Positions 9,435 to 16,691 of a DNA stretch of 20,072 nucleotides are shown here, piece after piece. Position 1 is the stretch's first letter. Every line of letters begins with the position of its first letter. Location: the NCBI GenBank assembly GCA_004151065.3, contig NWUY0300049780.1, positions 6,746-26,817 on the forward strand, given 5' to 3'. A program made the position numbers and the translations under genes. The notes under the pieces are model-generated. The model saw only the letters and a list, made by a program, of their open reading frames with translations. It did no database searches and was not told where the DNA came from. Source of the stretch: Larix sibirica. Its lineage: Eukaryota > Streptophyta > Pinopsida > Pinales > Pinaceae.

Positions 9435-10213
9435 AGTTACATGGAGCCGACTTGGCCAAACCCCAAACGCCCAGTAGAAAAGCCAGTGGAATAGATCACT
9501 AATCCAACAAAGGAGTCGGAGCGAAGGAGAACCGCCAAAAAACTAGTATGTCCACAGAAAGATACAGTCATAAATGACCCAACAAAACCGAGTCAAAACC
9601 CTCGATGGCCGGAAACCAACAATAGTTTTTCCCCACCGCAAGAAGACCCCCACCGGAAAACAGATATCAACACAAAAAACGGCCCAGGAAAGACCTTACT
9701 GATGGCCGGATACCAACACAAGAAGACGCCCAGAAATTTGTGAAAAATATCGAAAACCCCACCGGCATATATTGCCCAGAAAAGTGTGAAAATGAATCGA
9801 AACCCCCACCGGCGGTCAGAAACCCACCAGAGATTTCACCACCGGCCCAGAAAGAGTGGAGTAACAAAACCCCACAAGTCCAAAACGGGAAAGCCTCAAC
9901 AATGCCGACACGGAAACCCCATAGATGCTGACAACAGGGAATATTTTATACTGGAAACCCGCGGCATCACAACCAACCAAGACAGGTCATGTCGGGGCTA
10001 CAAAAGCCCCAACAAATACAGACGACAAGCCAAAACAGTATAGAAGGCACCCAGACCGATAAGTAGCCCAGGATAGGCAAACTCAATGTTCAAACCCGGA
10101 GAGAACAACCACAAACCAGTAAAAACTTACCGCCCCAAATGACAACGGCTTATATCAGCATCTACAGGCTTGATTCAGAACAATTTACGACCCTGACCTA
10201 CAACCATTGTATC
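9435..10213 (-). other. 5' UTR of the LINE with degenerate internal repeats
   Basis: Between the ORF1 start and the 5' end set by the TSD there are about 780 bp of GC-richer sequence without a credible ORF. It contains scattered near-copies of GGCCCAGAAA on the plus strand (9681-9690, 9727-9736, 9772-9781 and 9844-9853, some with a mismatch). It also has a 19-bp near-repeat, GATGGCCGGAAACCAACAA at 9603-9621 and again at 9701-9719. L1 5' UTRs carry internal promoters, so this is where one would be expected, but no promoter motif was recognised. Confidence 0.65.
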
Positions 10214-10228
10214 AAAGCTCATATGTTT
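10214..10228. repeat. Target-site duplication, 5' side of the LINE locus
   Basis: The same 15-mer as 381-395, AAAGCTCATATGTTT, with no mismatch. It fixes the 5' boundary of the LINE at about 10213. The flanks outside the duplication differ (TATAT before the left copy, GTATG after the right copy), as expected for a genuine insertion. Confidence 0.88.
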
Positions 10229-10463
10229 GTATGACCACACAAGACGTTGGGAAATTTTCTCACAAAACAATTTTATAAAACAAAACCAAATCTATGACTT
10301 TAATAGTTTTAGATGGTAAAAAGCTAACTAAGCCTATAATATTTTTACAACAATATAACACATGCAAATTTTTCTCATAAAATAACTTACACAAAACCTC
10401 TATGGAAATTTAAATAAGTTCATAATTGTTTAGGTGTAAAATGACATATTCACTTTTAACTTG
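10229..10463. other. AT-rich spacer
   Basis: Short AT-rich flank between the LINE locus and element D. Nothing recognisable as coding, RNA or repeat was seen. Confidence 0.6.
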
Positions 10464-10557
10464 TTTTTTTAAGTCGAAAAAAAACCACAACTTATTATTC
10501 AAAGTGAAAATCAAAGTTATAAATGTTTGTACATCTGAAAGAAACTTCAAGTCACAA

Positions 10558-10573
10558 AGACTAACATAAGCCT
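10558..10573 (-). other. 3' hairpin of LINE D
   Basis: The minus strand reads AGGCTTATGTTAGTCT, a 5-bp stem (one G-U pair) around a 6-nt loop. It ends 87 nt before the poly-A, matching the spacing in LINE A (85) and LINE C (89). Confidence 0.5.
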
Positions 10574-10739
10574 CAACAAAAACAGTGCATAGCTTTAGCT
10601 AGCAATTATCACCAGCCAGCAAATCCAAAGAATGTTTCTTATCAATTAGCCAAAAAAAATTAATCTCACTAAGAGACCACTCATTACATCACTATTTCAG
10701 CCCTATTCTAGTAAATGGGAAAAATTCCAGAACTAACAA

Positions 10740-11280
10740 GGATAAAATCATTAAACTCCTCAAAACTGATCTCTCATTCTCGCAACGCCACCGATTGCTT
10801 GGACAAACAATCTTCCAGTGAATTGTAATGCCTGTAGATGTGTTTGATTGAAAAAACTATTAAAAATTTCCACAAACCTACGGGTGCAAGAATTCCAGTG
10901 ATCTAACAACACCACCTGCATGGAGGACACACCCATGACCCATTCAACAATGACCTTAGAGTCGCCATATACATGTAAACAATTCTAATGCCTGTAGATG
11001 TGTTTGATTGAAAAAACTATTAAAATTACTGGTGCAAGCATGGAGGACACACCCATGGACCATGACCCATTCAACAGTGACCTTAGAGTCGCCATATACC
11101 TGTAAACACCAGATATTTTTCATCACAAAAAAAGTTAAAATCCCTCGTAGAGCTAAAAGTTTTGCCCTAGTGTTTGAGCCGGAACCACACCCCACCTTAA
11201 CAAAAAATAATGATTTTCAGAAAGTTTACGGACCATTCCAGCCCCATAGTCTTCTCAGGAGGCTGCCTCATAAAAAAATC
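10740..11280 (-). pseudogene. LINE D ORF2: RNase H domain (broken)
   Basis: Reads from about 11280 down to 10740 on the minus strand. It opens with FFYEAAS, where the first catalytic Asp is Tyr (codon at 11272-11270), followed by a stop. The best frame, 11195-10956, has GSNTRAKLLAL, with Lys in place of the catalytic Glu, and YGDSKVTVEWV, the third acidic motif. The C-terminal part, HIYRHYNSLEDCLSK, is in another frame near 10850-10799. An internal tandem duplication (10821-11107) repeats part of the domain and scrambles the frame. Confidence 0.78.
10821..11107. repeat. Imperfect tandem duplication inside LINE D RNase H
   Basis: Unit 1 (10821-10980, 160 bp) and unit 2 (10981-11107, 127 bp) both begin AATT.TAATGCCTGTAGATG and end in the same TAGAGTCGCCATATAC.TGTAAAC stretch. 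Unit 2 lacks about 45 bp from the middle and has a small insertion, CATGGAC. On the coding strand the duplication repeats the segment from GDSKVTVEW to the C-terminal helix. Confidence 0.85.
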
Positions 11281-11420
11281 CACTAGGAAAAACATTTTCA
11301 AAGTTCGGAACAACATAATTCTACATTCTGCTACAAGACTGTGGCTTGCAAGTAGTCACGCCCACAACATTTGGAGATCTGGAAATATTTTCAAATATGC
11401 AAGAATTACGTGCCTTCTAG

Positions 11421-11660
11421 ATGCTCCACCAAACAAAAAGCGGGAGAGATTTCCAAAGCGGATACCTGTTAATCCAAACTAGGCTGATTCCACCTATAAA
11501 CGATCCCCAGTTTATGACGAACACCTTCCCAAACTTGCTGATTGAAAGAATAATTAAGAAACAAGTGGCCAACGCTTTCTTCGTCATTCCTACAGATATG
11601 GCGATTCTTCTTTAGTAGTGATTTGGAGGTTGATTTATCATACAAGAAGACATATAAAAA
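11421..11660 (-). pseudogene. LINE D ORF2: zf-RVT remnant
   Basis: On the minus strand near 11612-11533 the frame reads HICRNDEESVGHLFLNYSF and then NQQVWEGV. This matches the C-x2-C / E-S-x2-H-L-F / C pattern of the zf-RVT domain. One Cys and the His are kept, while the last Cys position is Tyr. The open stretch is short and the element appears to end near 11670. Confidence 0.65.
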
Positions 11661-11670
11661 AACGTGTTAA

Positions 11671-12068
11671 GAATGTGTCGATCCGCCTTAATGGTTGCTC
11701 AAATCCGTGGTGAACATGTTTGCTGCAAGAATGAGTATGGTGAACGCAATCAATCCCCATTGAATTTTTAATGCATGCAATTGTTGGAACATTTGAAGTA
11801 GCCACTGAGATATAGAATTCAAGTATTGTTCACTTACTGAGAGGTTTTTGTTTAATTCATTGAGGAAATTTGTATATACAACAACAATGGGGTTGGCTTC
11901 TTTCTTTCATTTATAATTTCAAATTGGTTTCAGTTCAAGTTCTCTTTGAGGGTTCTTTAATTATTTAATTATTGCGGCAATCTTTATAAATCTCATTTAT
12001 GATTTCATCATAAGCACATATGCACATGTGATTCTACACATAAGCAATTCAATCTCATGAAAGCAACG
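11671..12068. other. Unassigned interval between LINE D and LINE C
   Basis: No ORF, RNA gene or recognised repeat. It could be host DNA or the 5' UTR and ORF1 start of element C. An 8-bp match, ATTCATTG (11855-11862), to the base after C's poly-A hints at a 5' border near 11863 but is too short to rely on. Confidence 0.5.
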
Positions 12069-13150
12069 CAATCGATACATTTTTAAAAAATTATTCAAGG
12101 ATTGGAGATTATGGACTGGATTGTGAGGAAATGGAAACCGCTTATTGATTACCTGCCTAGGATTACTATGCTTGGGAATGGCTGGGTTTGTTTTCATTTT
12201 CTATCAGAGGATAGTTTGTAGAAAATCACAGCTAAATATTGGGTTATAGACAATGGATCTTTGGTATTTTGTAAATTGCATTCAGGGTTTGACCCATGAA
12301 AAGAATAACCAAAAAGGCGTCACCTTTAGGTTCTTTTGCTAGGTTTTCCTCTTCATTGTTGGTCCTTTGATGCATTTAAGGCCGTGGCTAATTCCATTGG
12401 ACGTTTCATTCTTGTGGAGGGAGAAACCCTTATGGCTTCAGTCAAGAAGATGCCAAAGGTTTTGGTGGATATGGAAGTTTCGGATGGCTTGCCGTAGGAA
12501 GTAGAGGTTTTGTGGGATGGTGGTTCTTTTGTTTAGTGTTTGAATTATTGGCGTGTTCCTTTTTCGTTGTCTTCGTTGTCATGAAACTAGACATCTTCGG
12601 AAAAATGGTCCAAATGAAGAATCGTTTGGATTTTCGGTCTATTTTGATACTTCTTCATCTTTGGGCGTTCCCGAGGATTCAGATTATGGTATTCAATTTC
12701 CAATTCCCTTGGACGAGGATTATGCCTCTAATTTCTTGGGTAAGTTTCAAAGCTGTCTTCCTCTGTTGCTTAAATTTCTCTCAAAGGATGAAATTATTGA
12801 ATCTTTAAACTTGGATTGAGCCTCAGATGTGGTGTTGGGTCGAGTTTCATTTGATAGGGTTCCTACAGACCCTGGGCTCTTAGAGTCGGGTAAAACTTAC
12901 CTTCTTTTGTTCCCTTGTCTCGGACTAGGGAAGTATCTCTGGAAAATTTGTCATCTGATTCTGAAAGGATTGGGTATATGAGGGGGGAAGATTAGTATAC
13001 TGATTCAGGACAAAATGGTTTAACCCAGTTATCAGATCTGGATGTTTCTAGGGTTGTTGTCTCTAGTGGTGTTAATGGGAAGGAAGTGATTTCTCCTTCA
13101 TTGCAATTGGGGGTGTCAAATCCTTCTGAGTTCCCACCTCTTTCCATGGA
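12069..13150 (+). pseudogene. LINE C ORF1: DUF4283 / CCHC protein (broken)
   Basis: From about 12096 the plus strand reads a DUF4283 core: GLEIMDWIVRKWKPL, then ITMLGNGWVCFHFLSED. A TAG follows, then AKYWVIDNGSLVF and the closing GFDP. In the next part IGRFILVEGETL is clear. The zinc knuckle at about 12565-12606 reads CLRCHETRHLRKN: CX2CX4H is kept but the final Cys is Asn. An acidic, Ser/Leu-rich tail with several stops runs to about 13150. Stops and frame changes are spread throughout, so it is non-functional. Confidence 0.8.
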
Positions 13151-13159
13151 TAAGAAATC

Positions 13160-13760
13160 ATTTCCAAATGGGATTCTAGGATTAGTGAACAAATATCTCA
13201 ATTATTTTCTTATAAAATGGCAGAGTTGGATGATGGATTCAAATATCTTGGTTATTATTTGAAACAAAATTACTGCTTGAAAGAGGATTGGAACTGGTTG
13301 ATCCAAAAAGTAGAAAAGAGAATCAGTAATTGGACCTACAGGTTCCTGTCTATTGGTGGAAGACTCATCTTGGCAAAGTCAGTTTTAGAAATTTTACCCG
13401 TGTATTGGCTTTCCCTTGCTATGATTTCGGTTTTTGTGATTAATAATATTAGGAACATAATGTTCCATTTTCTTTGGAAGGAAATATCAACTCTCAAAAG
13501 TTTCATTTAACTTCTCGGGAAAATATTTAACTATGCCTAAAAAGATGGGTGGATGGGGTTTAAAGCATCTTGACTGGTTCAGTTCTGCATTGAGCATTAA
13601 AATTTTGTAGAGAGGACTATTTGGGAATGGACTGTGGAGTAATGTGCTTAAATCTAAGTATATTAAGTATTGGTCAGTGACCTACTAGATTAGGAATCCA
13701 CTTAAATCTGCTACAAATGCCTCTATCATTTGGAGGGGGTTAATTAGATCTTACCCAAAC
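13160..13760 (+). pseudogene. LINE C ORF2: C-terminal RT (thumb) remnant
   Basis: The frame starting at 13217 gives DGFKYLGYYLKQNY, then DWNWLIQKVEKRISNW, FLSIGGRLILAKSVLEILPVYWLSL and FLWKE. These are the conserved thumb blocks after the RT catalytic core. A following frame has GWGLKHLDWFSSAL and NVLKSKYIKYW. Motifs A, B and C are absent because of the internal deletion, so it has no polymerase activity. The similarity to LINE A (IYLGFFLKP, GGRLTLARSVL) is easy to follow. Confidence 0.82.
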
Positions 13761-13837
13761 TTGGGTAAATGGATTTCATGGAAAACTGAAAGAGGCACTT
13801 AGGTATTTGTGGGCATAGATTCCTTCATTGGTGATGA

Positions 13838-13899
13838 TGAAAATTTTCAGTTATCTGAAAGCTTACTGTATAACGTTGAAAATTTTCAGTTATCTGAAA
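13838..13899. repeat. 23-bp repeat, 39-bp spacing, in LINE C
   Basis: TGAAAATTTTCAGTTATCTG plus AAA occurs at 13838-13860 and again at 13877-13899, with no mismatch. It appears to be a short local duplication that occurred within the decayed ORF2. Confidence 0.8.
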
Positions 13900-14049
13900 A
13901 CTTCTAGGTACTTGCTCAATTTCAAATATTACCAGTGGCAAAAAATTCTCCATCTTATTGGTCAATGTCCTGTGATTTGGGATTGCTTGACGATATGGTT
14001 GATGTATGGAACAATTATGTTATGGTACTAAATAGAGTAGGTATTAGAT

Positions 14050-14580
14050 TAAGTGATTAGGAGGACAGGTTGGTGTGGGATTGGAAAGGTGCTAATGGGG
14101 TACTAACATCAAAAAAGGCATATGAAGCTATATCAGAAGAGCAGGTGATTCCTTCTCCAAAGTGGTGGAAAAAATCAATTTGGAAGTGGATAATGCCTCT
14201 AAAAATAAAATGTTTCACATGGATTTGCCTCGAAAACAAGAGTCTTCCATGGGAAAACCTTCTTAAGTGGGGCTTCAGTGGACCTAGAATGTGTGTATTT
14301 TGCAGAGCTGAGGTGGAAACTGTTAACCATATCTTTATTCATTGTTCCTTTCTTAGAACTATTTGGTAAGAGTTGAGTAATTTGCTTAACATTCATGATG
14401 GCTGGGAAGCTTAAAATTTTCAGGATAGTGTACATAATTGGTTCCATAAGAAGGTCAAATATAAGGATCTCCATAAGAAGGTCAAATATAAGGATCTCCC
14501 ACTGTTTACAGTATGGGAGGTATGGAAAGCCAGGAACATATATATTTTTGATGATAAAAAACCTTCTAATTTTCTAGTGT
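14050..14580 (+). pseudogene. LINE C ORF2: zf-RVT domain
   Basis: A 99-codon frame at 14070-14369 reads WDWKGANGVLTSKKAYEAI, KWIMPLKIKCFTWICLEN, then CVFCRAEVETVNHIFIHC and RTIW. All zinc ligands of zf-RVT (C-x2-C, H, C) are present. A TAA after the Trp ends the frame. The connection to RNase H, VWEVWKARNIYIFDD, follows. A 27-bp tandem duplication at 14444-14497 keeps the frame. Confidence 0.84.
14444..14497. repeat. Perfect 27-bp tandem duplication
   Basis: Units 14444-14470 and 14471-14497 are identical. The 27-bp length keeps the frame and repeats nine residues, HKKVKYKDL on the plus strand, in the LINE C connection region. Confidence 0.9.
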
Positions 14581-14682
14581 GTTCAAGGATTGTAAGTTTG
14601 TTTTTTTGAATATCACAAGGTGAAGAAGCTTGACAAGGTGAGAACACTCTGTATTCCTCATATGGGGGATTCTATATCTACA

Positions 14683-15118
14683 GGTTTTTTATGGTGCAAC
14701 TAATGATGGTTTTTGTGGTGTTGGCATGCTCTTAAAGATTAAAACTGATCATTTTATTAAATTATGTATGGGTGTTGGTCTTGGGACCAATACAAAAGCA
14801 TAACGATCTTGCTGTATGGAGGATTTTGTGGTTTGCCAGGAAAAGAAAAATCTTCAATATCTAGATTGCAAGAAATTCAAAAGTCATGATTGGTTGGGAA
14901 AAGGGCATTTCAAATTTACAAATGCTCAATGGGAAAACATAGTCAAAGAGAAGATTAAAAGCTTCTCTTACCTCTCCTTTTCTTACATATATAGGAAATT
15001 TAATAGTCTGGCAAATTGTCTCTCAAAGTTAACTGTTGGTAATATGGATGGCATCTTGCATTTTGAGGAATTCATTGGTGACAGTATGGTTGACATTGGT
15101 TTAGTGTCTGTCTTTTAA
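14683..15118 (+). pseudogene. LINE C ORF2: RNase H domain (broken)
   Basis: The frame opens VFYGATNDGFCGVGM; the first catalytic Asp is Tyr (codon 14689-14691). The second motif is GTNTKA followed by TAA (14801-14803) exactly where the catalytic Glu should be. A second frame, 14816-15118, carries the C-terminal part ending with YIYRKFNSLANCLSK and HFEEFIGDSMVDIGL. Two of the four catalytic positions are therefore lost, and the protein is also interrupted. Confidence 0.82.
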
Positions 15119-15250
15119 CTAAGATTTGGATTTCCATGTTTTTTGTACTATTATGTTTTAGGATCAGGACTTTTTGTACTGTTTTATGTGGGATGTTCAC
15201 AGTTGAAGAGGTATCTTGAAGAATAGTTTAAAAGTCAGTTTTTGAGGTAG

Positions 15251-15268
15251 GGCTATAGGATTGTAGCC
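15251..15268 (+). other. 3' hairpin of LINE C
   Basis: The plus strand reads GGCTATAGGATTGTAGCC, with a perfect 5-bp stem (GGCTA/TAGCC) and an 8-nt loop. It ends 89 nt before the poly-A at 15358. The closing side, ATTGTAGCC, resembles LINE A's GTTGTAGCC. Confidence 0.6.
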
Positions 15269-15366
15269 TCTCAGTACTATTTTGATCTATGAGAAGATCT
15301 ATGTAACTTTGATTCCATATGTTGAATAACAAGTTGCCTTTTTTTTCATTTTTATTGAAAAAAAAA

Positions 15367-15648
15367 TTCATTGCAAATGTTTTTGTGAGAAAATGCATTT
15401 TCTATTATTTATTTTTAGATTTACTAAAATTAATTTTAAAGTGATTAAAAATATTAAATATGTTTAGTCTTTATAAATTATGAATTATATATATATATAT
15501 GATTTAAAATAAATTTATATATTGTTTAGTCTTTTATTATACAAATATTATAGGTTTCTATGATTATATTTTAAAAATAAAAAAACCTATTCTTATTAGC
15601 ACTAACCACCAGAAACTTGACATCTCTCACCCAGCTATAAATTTTGAC
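15367..15648. other. AT-rich flank with a TA microsatellite
   Basis: Very AT-rich sequence after the LINE C tail. It includes a short TA dinucleotide run at about 15486-15500. No gene is seen. Confidence 0.65.
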
Positions 15649-15924
15649 CTAATCCTTAGCCTCGGATTTCCACAGAGCATGTTGTAAAAGATCTTGATTT
15701 TCCATCAATTCACCATATTGTCCGGAGAATGAACAACGACCATTGCTGAATGGAGGAAGAAGCACACACTCTTTGTCGTAAACGGAATTAGTAAAATATG
15801 CATCATTGCAAGATTTGAAAGAACAATCAGTAAACCGTGGAAACCATATTTGCACTACTGCGCAATGCAGTGAAAGGGCATATAACCCTTGCCTATTCAC
15901 CGTAAGAATAGTTGTATGGAACAT
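15649..15924 (-). CDS. Possible host exon or chance ORF, unrecognised
   Basis: A 91-codon frame on the minus strand ends in TAG at 15649. The sequence is not LINE-like. It is Cys-rich (for example FTDCSFKSCNDAYF and SNGRCSFSGQYGEL) and its composition looks protein-like. An AG at about 15896 (GAATAG|GCAAGGG) could be a splice acceptor, making this a terminal exon. I do not recognise the family. A chance open frame is equally possible. Confidence 0.25.
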   Translation of the reverse strand: MFHTTILTVNRQGLYALSLHCAVVQIWFPRFTDCSFKSCNDAYFTNSVYDKECVLLPPFSNGRCSFSGQYGELMENQDLLQHALWKSEAKD

Positions 15925-16193
15925 CGATCAAAAATCAAAGTTCACTCCTTCAAGGTCCCAGGCTAAACTTTATGAACCTTAGTTTTGGTTAGTTGATTCA
16001 ACTTTAGTCATTTTAACACCATATTCAGTATTTATGGAAGTGAAGTCGAGGTTACTATGAAATTGGTATTATTTATAATAAGATGTATCTCAATAACTTG
16101 AATTGAGCTCATCAAATGGCTACACTTATTCAAAACATACCATCCAATGAACTAAGCGCAAGCCAATATTTGGGAAATATTGTCACTGGTGGA
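15925..16193. other. Unassigned AT-rich interval
   Basis: Nothing recognisable on either strand. Confidence 0.5.
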
Positions 16194-16327
16194 AATTAAG
16201 GAACACATAACAACATCCTCTCATCGCTTGGAGTTGAAATAATTTAAAAGCACATTTTTTAATTAAGGAACACATAACAACATCCTCTCATCGCTTGGAG
16301 TTGAAATAATTTAAAAGCACATTTTTT
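16194..16327. repeat. Perfect 67-bp tandem duplication
   Basis: Units 16194-16260 and 16261-16327 are identical over all 67 bases, starting AATTAAGGAACACATAACAA. This implies a recent event or an assembly duplication. It lies immediately left of LINE E. Confidence 0.92.
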
Positions 16328-16339
16328 TACCAGCCTATG

Positions 16340-16355
16340 GGAAGAGCAAACTATT
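16340..16355. repeat. Target-site duplication, 3' side of LINE E
   Basis: The 16-mer GGAAGAGCAAACTATT is followed directly by a poly-T run to 16363. The same 16-mer occurs at 18789-18804. Confidence 0.9.
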
Positions 16356-16691
16356 TTTTTTTTAAGTAAGCATAAAATTATATTAAGAAAACAATAAGTA
16401 TATAAGAGCAATTACAATTGTTTTCCCTGGGCCTGTAGAATGCCTGACTAATACTAGACTTAAAATTGCCCCCTTTTGACTTACATGAATACATTATCCC
16501 CTGAGGGCGACCCTTGCTTAAAGAGAATTTTCTTGAACAACTTACACCTACTAGACTGATCGATATTCAAACTAAACAATCGAAACCTTACATATCATAG
16601 AAACATAAACATCATGCCAAAACAAAAAACCAGAGGAAAGAAAAACTCAAAAACCAATTAACCCAACAGGAAACCCCGATGCGTCACCTGG

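Larger units (their letters stand above)
396..10213 (-). mobile_element. Degenerate L1-type LINE locus with duplicated core (elements A and B)
   Basis: The locus is transcribed right to left. The order on the minus strand is 5' UTR (10213-9435), ORF1 with DUF4283 and a CCHC knuckle (9434 to about 8180), then ORF2 with AP-endonuclease, reverse transcriptase, zf-RVT and RNase H, and a 3' UTR ending in poly-A at 405-396. The outer ends share a perfect 15-bp TSD, so they appear to come from one insertion. However, the endonuclease-RT segment occurs twice: segment A (about 2788-5186) and segment B (5317 to about 7750). LTR-retrotransposon DNA and an NN gap lie between them. Counting the shared part once, the element would be about 7.3 kb, a normal full length for a plant L1. 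Every ORF carries stops and frameshifts, so the locus is dead. A misassembly or a nested rearrangement at the gap is possible. Confidence 0.85.
10464..11670 (-). mobile_element. 5'-truncated LINE end (element D)
   Basis: The poly-T at 10464-10470 is the complement of a poly-A tail, so the element lies on the minus strand. Going rightwards from the tail come a 3' UTR with a hairpin (10573-10558), an RNase H domain and a zf-RVT remnant ending near 11660. RT, endonuclease and ORF1 are missing, as is usual for truncated L1 copies. Its RNase H end, HIYRHYNSLEDCLSK, is much closer to element C (YIYRKFNSLANCLSK) than to A. No convincing TSD was found, so the right border is approximate. Confidence 0.78.
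12069..15366 (+). mobile_element. Internally deleted LINE (element C)
   Basis: The plus-strand order is ORF1 (DUF4283, CCHC) from about 12069 to 13150, then directly the C-terminal part of the RT (about 13160 on), zf-RVT, RNase H, 3' UTR with hairpin, and a 9-bp poly-A at 15358-15366. The endonuclease and the catalytic palm of the RT, about 2 kb in the full-length relative, are missing. This is not 5' truncation but an internal loss. All remaining parts carry stops and frameshifts. It is the same broad lineage as A, B and D, judged by ORF1, the YLGxxLK thumb motif and the 3' end. Confidence 0.82.

Noticed and set aside
9667-10043. Frames on both strands within 9667-10043
   Set aside because: They fall in the LINE 5' UTR repeats, overlap each other on both strands and show no domain.
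10464-15366. LINE D and LINE C in opposite orientation read as one twin-priming inversion
   Set aside because: Both carry their own RNase H and 3' tail, so they are two insertions and not one inverted element.
11855-15373. 8-bp match ATTCATTG at 11855-11862 and 15366-15373 as a TSD for LINE C
   Set aside because: Too short for an L1 TSD in AT-rich DNA, and partly created by the poly-A; it only weakly suggests a 5' border near 11863.
10359-15395. Similarity between ATGCAAATTTTTCTCATAAA (10360s) and the sequence after LINE C's tail (15370s)
   Set aside because: Several mismatches and gaps; not credible as a target-site duplication.
10821-16327. Tandem repeats considered as CRISPR or satellite arrays
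   Set aside because: Each has only two units, no regular spacers and sits in or beside LINE DNA; they are local duplications.
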